Below the pieces are notes generated by a model that saw nothing but the letters and a program-made list of their open reading frames with translations, was not told the origin of the DNA and did no database searches. From positions 1,756,001 through 1,820,000 of the forward strand of contig CM063258.1 in the NCBI GenBank assembly GCA_032158295.1: 64,000 bases of DNA, given 5' to 3'. Of the stretch, positions 57,055 through 64,000 are shown in pieces. Positions within the stretch are counted from its first letter, which is position 1. Each line of letters starts with the position of its first letter. Source of the stretch: Pycnopodia helianthoides (Eukaryota > Echinodermata > Asteroidea > Forcipulatida > Asteriidae). The position numbers and the translations under genes were made by a program.

Positions 57055-57866
57055 AGCTCAGTAACAGACTTATACCAGTGTCATTCTTGAGCATATTAGC
57101 TTCAAACTTGGTGTGTGGATTGGTCTTGGGATCCTCTAGAAGCCTATTGTTTTTGGACCCCCTACAACAAATTTCAAGGTCATTATGGCTAAAACAAAAG
57201 AAATGTGGTCCGAGCGATAACTCAAGAAGGACTTGACATATTAACTTCAAACTTGGTGTGTGGATTGGTCTTGGGATCCTCCAGAAGCCTATTGTTTTTG
57301 GACTCCTAACAACAAATTTCAAGGTCATTATGGCTAAAACAAAAGAAATGTGGTCCGAGCGATAACTCAAGAAGGACTTGGCATATTAGCTTCAAACTTG
57401 GTGTGTGGATTGGTCTTGGGATCCTCCAGAAGCCTATTGTTTTTGGACCCCCTACAACAAATTTCAAGGTCATTATGGCTAAAACAAAAGAAATGTTGTT
57501 CGAGCGATAACTCAAGAAGGACTTGGCATATTAGCTTCAAACTTAATGTGTGGATTGGTCTTGGGATCCTCCAGAAGCCTATTGTTTTTGGACCCCCAAC
57601 AACAAATTTCAAGGTCATTATGGCTAAAACAAAAGAAATGTGGTCCGAGCGATAACTCAAGAAGGACTTGGCATAGCTTCAAACCTGGTGTGTGGATTGG
57701 TCTTGGGATCCTCCAGAAGCCTATTGTTTTTGGACCCCCAACAAAATATTTCAAGGTCATTATGGCTAAAACAAAAGAAATGTGGTCTGAGCGATAACTC
57801 AAGAAGGACTTGGCATATTAGCTTCAAACTTGGTGTGTGGATTGGTCTTGGGATCCTCCAGAAGCT
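57055..57866. repeat. 145-bp tandem repeat, about 5.5 copies
   Basis: The unit includes ACTTGGTGTGTGGATTGGTC, TTGGGATCCTCCAGAAGCCT, AATTTCAAGGTCATTATGGC and GAGCGATAACTCAAGAAGGA. The repeated landmark is spaced 145, 145 and 142 bp. The last copy is cut off 12 bp before a TTAA element. Confidence 0.95.
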
Positions 57867-57878
57867 ACCATAGTTGTG

Positions 57879-58276
57879 TTAAAGGCAGTGGACACTATTG
57901 GTAATTACTCAAAATAATTGTTAGCATAAAAACTTACTTGGTAACGAGCAATGGAGAGCTGTTGATAGTGTAAAACATTGTGAGACAAACGGCTCCCTCT
58001 GAAGTAACGTAGTTTTTGAGAAAGAAGTAATTTCTCAGTAAAATATTTGAATTGATTTTGAGACCTCACGCGTGAGGTCTCGAAATCAAGCATCTGAAAG
58101 CACACAACTTCGTGTGACAAGGGTGTTTTTTTCTTCCATTATTATCTCGCAACTTCGACGACCAATTGAGTTCAAATTTTTACAGGGTTGTTATTTTGTG
58201 CATATGTTGAGATACATGTACACCCAAGTGAGAAGACTGGTCTTTGACAATTACCAAATGTGTCCAGTGTCTTTAA
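57879..58276 (+). mobile_element. TTAA-flanked palindromic element, type 2, copy 4
   Basis: TTAA at both ends. The central palindrome at 58060-58081 is identical to that at 52547-52568. Confidence 0.93.
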
Positions 58277-58718
58277 TGGGTGTGTACAATTTTGGTAAGG
58301 TTAAAAATATTAAGGTGTTCGCAGATTTGCACATAACTGAGGTTAGGGACATCAGAATGTACTCTTTATAAGCAGATCTCTTTATAACGTGTTCTTTATA
58401 ACGAGGGTTGACTGTACATTAGTGTCGCTGGATGCAAAGTGTGTTCCCAGTACCAGTCCTCCAGAGTCAGAAGAGCACATGGAAACACCATAAATAGTTG
58501 CTGCTTTTGTTCGTTTGTCTCACTCAAAATAAGCTCAATATGTACAAAATCCCTGTCTAATTGTGAATTGTTTGTCAAAAAACAAACATGGCCACACAAT
58601 TTGATGAGTTTTTACCGGTTGGTTGTATTGTGTGTTTATGGAAAATTGAGAACGCGAATTAATTAACTAATAGTGTTAAAAGTTGAGGGAGAAACAAAAA
58701 CAGTGATGTAATTTCCCT

Positions 58719-59102
58719 TTAAAGGAACATTACAGAATTGGTTTTGGCTGACAAAACAGTTGCTGGCAGTGTAAGCACTTTATGTAATCCACCAAAGACA
58801 TAAACTGACAAACCTGTAGAAGTTTGAGATCGATCGGCCATCTGGGTCACGAAAAAATAGTGAAAAACCGATTACACATTTGCATGAAATCATATAGATT
58901 CAACAAATGAATAAAACGCTCACTGAGCGATAAACTCCAATCGGAAAATAAGTTTATTCATTTCTCATCAAATATGGCATTTTAGACAGAAATATTTCAA
59001 GGGATGTTTTCTACTTTCATCATCATTAGACCGTGTAAGTTTTATGTAAATCTGTGATCAAAAAGTATATTTCACAAGTTTTTTTCTTACCAATTCCTTT
59101 AA
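58719..59102 (-). mobile_element. TTAA-flanked palindromic element, type 1, copy 6
   Basis: As the other type 1 copies, but about 10 bp of the right TIR (CTGTAATGTT) is missing before CCTTTAA. Confidence 0.93.
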
Positions 59103-62100
59103 CCCACGAATACAAATTTAATATTTAAAACATCACGATGAGCTGAAGAGGATTTTACTGAATTTTAAAAATAATTACGAAGTACTTTTTAAGGAACAGG
59201 CACGATTTTCTTCCTACTTTAGTCTGATTTCCGTTTTTTGCCCACGGGAAAAATCAGAAAAGCTGGAATTCTATAGCCTGGAAAGTCTACTAAACCCTAC
59301 ACCATATGAACAAGTATAGGTCAGCCCTTGTGCTCAAGAAAATAATTCCTCTTTTTCATGGACCAAAAATCAAGCCTGAAGGAACTAAACATTTAGGTGG
59401 AAGTTAAATGCACTGCCAATAACATGTACATGTAGATGTCAAATGTACATGTTGGCTCACATTAATCCCAAATAAAGTCACATAAGCACACTCGTATGTT
59501 AGGCCAAATAAAATAAAAACATGTTTAACGTCCCCGTCCGCTTCTTTTTCAGAGGCCGCCGCCTTTTTTTCCTTTTTTCTTTTTGTAAGGATCAATTTAA
59601 ACATCTCTGACGAAAAAATAAATTGTGAAATAAATGAGATCGTATTTTTAGACTTAAGCACTCCGAAAAAACACACAGAAAAAGCTGGCAACCATCTAGA
59701 AAAATAGTAGGGCGGCCAAAAAAGGAAAATGAAACAAAGGCCCTCCTCCTTCCGTTTTTTTTATAGAGGCAGGACGCTAAAGCATGTTTTTTTTTAATAT
59801 ATTTTATTTTGCCTTATGCAATATTTTTCTACCTTTTTCAACAATCATACTTTTGTGCTATTGCATTTAAAAGGGATACATTTAGGTTGGTGACACTTTT
59901 TATTGCTTGCATTCTCGGAATGTCTTATTATTTTATTTAATTTTTCTATTTTGCTTGGACACCTGAAAAAGCGAAAGTGAGGGAGGGATTCTGTTTGAAA
60001 TGCTAGTGGATGCAACATTCATCACTAGCATTGACAATGCCGAATGTATATAGCCGAGTTCGAAGTGTGTTAAAATATTCATAAGCCAATGATACCGAAA
60101 ATTTATATAAAATGTAATCAGAATAATTTGATGATATGAGTTACCCAGTGGTCGTAATGAAGTTGCCAATTCTCTTGTTGTTTTAGGAGTTTAAATAAAA
60201 GAAATAACAGCGTTTTTATGCTTCCGTTAATTTGTGATTTTTACATGTTTGCTTATTAAGTGTAACGACTGGAAACGGATGTTTTAGAACTGGGTCCGTG
60301 TTTTCTCTAGACTGGTCAAGTCTCGCACGAAAACTAGAAAACAACTCGAACGAAGAATACCATTTTCTGTGAAATCAAGTCATTTATATAAAAATATTAT
60401 TTAAAATAAAAATACCCCTAGCAAGTTGTTATAAATAAAATTTCAATTCTTATATAATACAACTGGTTTGTTCGAATTAACATCGAAACGAGATTAAAAC
60501 TTGGGACGAGGATGCTTATTTTTAGAAACCCCATTTGCCAATCACGCCCGGATTTGTGCGTCCGTCACATAGGTTTAATGACAACACATGGCCCTCAGTT
60601 GGGCAAAAACTCTTAACTTTTCACAAGTAACCGGAAACGGAGGTCAAGTCTTATTCTCAGGTTTTCTTTGTTATTTTGTTGAATTGATTTTACTGTCATA
60701 TTGGTTATCACTAGGCCCCCTAAGTATTACATTCTCAACCGCATGTATAATTTTCATGTCCAAAAATTACTTTAAACTAAAATAATTGACAAAACAAAAT
60801 CTCGACCACGTGAAACTCCAAGTTAATGGTTGGGACCACAACGGTCCCGAAAGCCTGAATACACGCGAGACTTGTACACTCTATAGGGGCTATGTGATTT
60901 CTCAAGATTTTGTTTTCAGATTTCAGGAATTTCTCAAAATCTCCTTGACAATTCTTGAAAGAAATTAAAGCAATAACCAAAGGGAGGAATAAATAGTCCA
61001 TATACTGTGTCCAAACATGTAGTATTTCTGGTCATGCGCAGATTCCATAACCCTTCTTTCTGAAAAAAACATTTTGGAGGGTGACCCATGAGACCAGCAA
61101 ACCATTTAAAGGAATTTTCACATTAGACAAATCTGATTCATTTACTTGAGTGATCGACAGTTAAAGCTATTTCTGTCTCGTCACACTATTGGTGGATTAT
61201 TTTATACACTCAACTGTAGATTCGTTACGTATACATTCCACCCACGAATCTACACTTCATCGTCCTCTCTGCTTAAATCACGTAAGTTATGAGTGAATCT
61301 GTGAACATTTGTGTTGTTCGATCTTACCTATAGTGTACAGGGCTTTTAACTCAAACCACCAAACCACCCCCTTCTTCTGTGAAATTACATGCGTACATCA
61401 AAGAAAAGGTCTGTATTAACCATTGCCGTTTGACTTTTCATAAGACAGAGACCATTGTCTCCTACCAAAACATCATACAAACAGTCATATGATGGTTTAT
61501 TACCAGAGACCGTACCAAAACCATGTGTTCATCTCCACAACCTCTCTCTGCCTAGTAATCTTTCGCTGGCTACCACCGGAATTCGTTTCAAATTTCCCGC
61601 ACTGCCCGACACATCACTAATTCGCGAGAGATTTATTGATGAGCCACGCTTAATTGCCAGTTCTGATATTGTAAGATTAGATGCAGGGCTCTTTATTTCT
61701 TTAAAGGAGCCGTTATTAATCCACATTAGATTCTAGAAGCAACTAGAAACTATCGCGCACAGAAGTGACAGAACTAGCTGAGCAAAGTAATCGCTTACAG
61801 GGTAACTTGGTAATTACTCCAAAAACTAATGACCATCAAAACTTACATGGTATCTAAAGAGGCACTGCAGCTGTTGATATGATAATGTTAAGAAATGACT
61901 CCTTCTGAGGAATCTGGTTTTAGAGAAAGGGATTAACAAATGTTTCTGCATGAAACGTTTCTCAGATTGTGTATTCCAATTACGGATTGTTCTTCCTGCG
62001 TGGACATAACCGCTCCAGATATTTGGCGATATCTCAAAAACGCTATCCACCTTTTGAAATGAAACTTTCACAGTTTTGTTGTATATTAAAACAATCGAAC

Positions 62101-63128
62101 GGTTCCACTAAACCAAATGTATACTTTAAAAAAACGTCTCTCAGAAAATGTCTCTACCCATGTCAGTTATGCTGTTTTCTACTGTGTTATTGAAGCCACA
62201 ACCCATCAAACACCCTGCTAATTGCCTCAAAATACAACACTGTTAAAAAGAAAAGTACATGTGTGTAGTCCTTCTAAATGCAGAAAAATGCAACCAAGGA
62301 AAAGTACATGTGTGTAGTCCTTCTAAATGCAGAAAAATGCAACCAAGGAATCTGTGGAACTGCGCAGTGAAATAAGTTACGCAAACCTATCAGCACGGGG
62401 CAGTCACCCTGCTAAATGCACCGATATGCCCAAAAGGTTTTAGTGCGTGGGATGGACTCGAGTGTCTATGTCGGCCGGGCACCGCACCCGCCCGCCCCTG
62501 CTATCGCAACAAGATTCACCAGAGCTTTGTATGGGATTCGAGTTGACGGCTGAGCGTAACATGATACATGACCTTTTCAAACTGATGCATTGTGTTGTCA
62601 GGGTTAGTGCTTGTGAGGGGAAAATTAAACCAAACATGGAATTATCTTAAATCAGACTGCTTACTCCCGCCAGGAAATGACATTTTCCATTCCTCTAAAT
62701 TTACTTCGCGGCGTAAATTTATAACCCAGTTTCAGGTTTGGTGAGATTTTCCTCAAAGAGAGCCTCAAAGTTAAAGATTATTGTCCACAAAGTCTAAAAT
62801 CCTTGAAAAAACAACAACTTTATGCCACACGACGAATGCATGAGTTAAAACAAAAGAAAAATTGTAAATTTATGAGGTGAATGAGTGAATTCATGATAGC
62901 AATTCACAAGGAGCTGTACGGTATGACTTGTTTATACAGAGCTTATTCACATGGTGTCTCTGGAGTAGGGCGCCCTCTATAAAAGTAAAAAGTAGATACA
63001 GTGGTCCCCACCTGCCCCCCCCTTTATTTCAATGCCACGGGAAATACATATATTATATAATAATTAATTTAATATAAATATATGAACTTAAGAGAGAATT
63101 AGGCTATACATGTATCCTGAAAAATGCG
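59103..63128. other. Gene-free interval with repeat pieces
   Basis: No supported gene. 61269-61349 is the right end of a type 2 TTAA element. 61800-62070 is a truncated type 2 body centred on GTTTCTGCATGAAAC. 62251-62348 is a two-copy 49-bp tandem of AAAAGTACATGTGTGTAGTC..CAACCAAGG. All ORFs are short and unsupported. Confidence 0.45.
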
Positions 63129-63513
63129 TTAAAGGAACATTACAGAATTGGTAACAAAAAAACTTGTAAAATATACTTTTTGATCACAGATTTAAAATAA
63201 AACTTACACGGTCTAACGATGATGATAGTAGAAAACATCCCTTGAAATATTTCTGTCTGAAATGCCATATTTGATGAGAAGTGAATACACTATTTTCCGA
63301 TTGGAGTTTGTCGCTCAGTGAGCGTTTATTCATTTTGTTGAATCTATATGATTTCATGCAAATGTGTAATCGGTTTTTTACTATTTTCTCGGACCAGATG
63401 GCCGATCGATTCTCAGGTTTGTCAGTTTATGTATATGGTGGATTACATAAAGTGCTTATACTGCCAGCAACTGTTTTTTGTTAGCAAAAACCAATTCTGT
63501 AATGTTCCTTTAA
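63129..63513 (+). mobile_element. TTAA-flanked palindromic element, type 1, copy 7
   Basis: TTAA at both ends; slightly eroded (GCTCAGTGAGCG kept at the centre). Confidence 0.95.
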
Positions 63514-63514
63514 G

Positions 63515-63920
63515 TTAAAGGCAAGGTATACTTTTGGTAATTACTGTACACGTCGATGACCATAAAAAGCATACTTGTTAAAGAGCACTGACTGGAGAAC
63601 TGTTGATATTATGAACTTTTTTTAAATTTTTTATAGAAACGACTCTCTTTGAAGTTATTTAGTGTTAGAGAAAGAGGTAATTTTCACTAAAAAAAAAAAA
63701 TTGGAAATCCCGAGAAAGGCTTCATGCCTGAAGCCTTTCTCAGGCATCCGAAAGCACACAATTCTATGCAACAAGGGTGATTTTCTTTCATTATTTTCTT
63801 CACTTCGATGACCAATTGAGCCCAAATGTTCACAGGTTTGTTATTTTATGCACATTTTGGAATACTCCAAGTGAGGATACTGATCTTTGACAATTTAATG
63901 TGTATCCTGCCTCAAGTTAA
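63515..63920 (+). mobile_element. TTAA-flanked palindromic element, type 2, copy 5
   Basis: Begins one base after the type 1 element ends (TTAAGTTAA). The central palindrome GAGAAAGGCTTCA..TGAAGCCTTTCTC is at 63712-63741. Confidence 0.88.
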
Positions 63921-64000
63921 ATTACGGCGCTATAAAAACAAAACATTACAAAAAGGTCGACTCATGCTCCCCTGACAATCATCCCCCCACACCCATCCCA
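63921..64000. other. Window end
   Basis: Short unannotated sequence ending in a C-rich run; the window stops here. Confidence 0.4.

Overview
This is nuclear DNA of an animal, not a prokaryote. Genes are split by introns with GT..AG sites, the noncoding sequence is AT-rich, and it is packed with miniature inverted-repeat elements, tRNA-derived SINEs and minisatellites. The tRNA-headed SINEs carrying a GCGCTTTGAGAC module, the TTAA-flanked palindromic elements and the gene content fit a marine deuterostome. An echinoderm, perhaps a sea star, is my best guess, but this is inferred from general pattern only.

Four protein-coding loci are supported. (1) Positions 3-770 (+): the 3' part of a DHHC palmitoyltransferase very like ZDHHC24; its start lies before the window. 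(2) 10690-22128 (-): PPIL3, a spliceosomal cyclophilin, in four recognised exons; the exon carrying the ATG was not found. (3) 25394-26239 (-): SLC25A26, the mitochondrial S-adenosylmethionine carrier, complete and without introns in its coding part. (4) 40786-55094 (+): a ten-exon gene for a nuclear matrin-type zinc-finger protein resembling CIZ1/ZNF638. It has four CxxC..Hx5H fingers, an Arg/Ser-rich region and a long acidic tail. Its large second exon carries an in-frame TGA and a one-base frameshift in this sequence. Inside the large PPIL3 intron lie three tandem, decayed copies (12-18 kb) of an unrecognised two-membrane-segment protein.

The rest is repeats. Tandem arrays: 43 bp (1.2-1.5 kb), 54 bp with a 926-bp higher-order period (2.2-5.6 kb), 83 bp (6.1-6.5 kb), about 547 bp (8.2-10.4 kb), 52 bp (16.5-16.8 kb), 25 bp (19.1-19.3 kb) and 145 bp (57.1-57.9 kb). 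Dispersed elements: at least twelve copies of a TTAA-flanked element superfamily with differing central palindromes; two copies of a hAT-like element (29492-30569 and 37148-38704) with perfect 8-bp target duplications and C/G-rich terminal repeat arrays, one of which contains a foldback element with a 9-bp target duplication; several short palindromic MITE families; many tRNA-headed SINEs; and two LINE 3' tails.

The most unusual observations are the TTAA elements that keep their body but change their central palindrome, the hAT-like pair with its nested foldback insertion and intact empty site, the 54-bp array that repeats a consensus splice donor about 60 times, and the three-copy unknown gene family nested in PPIL3.
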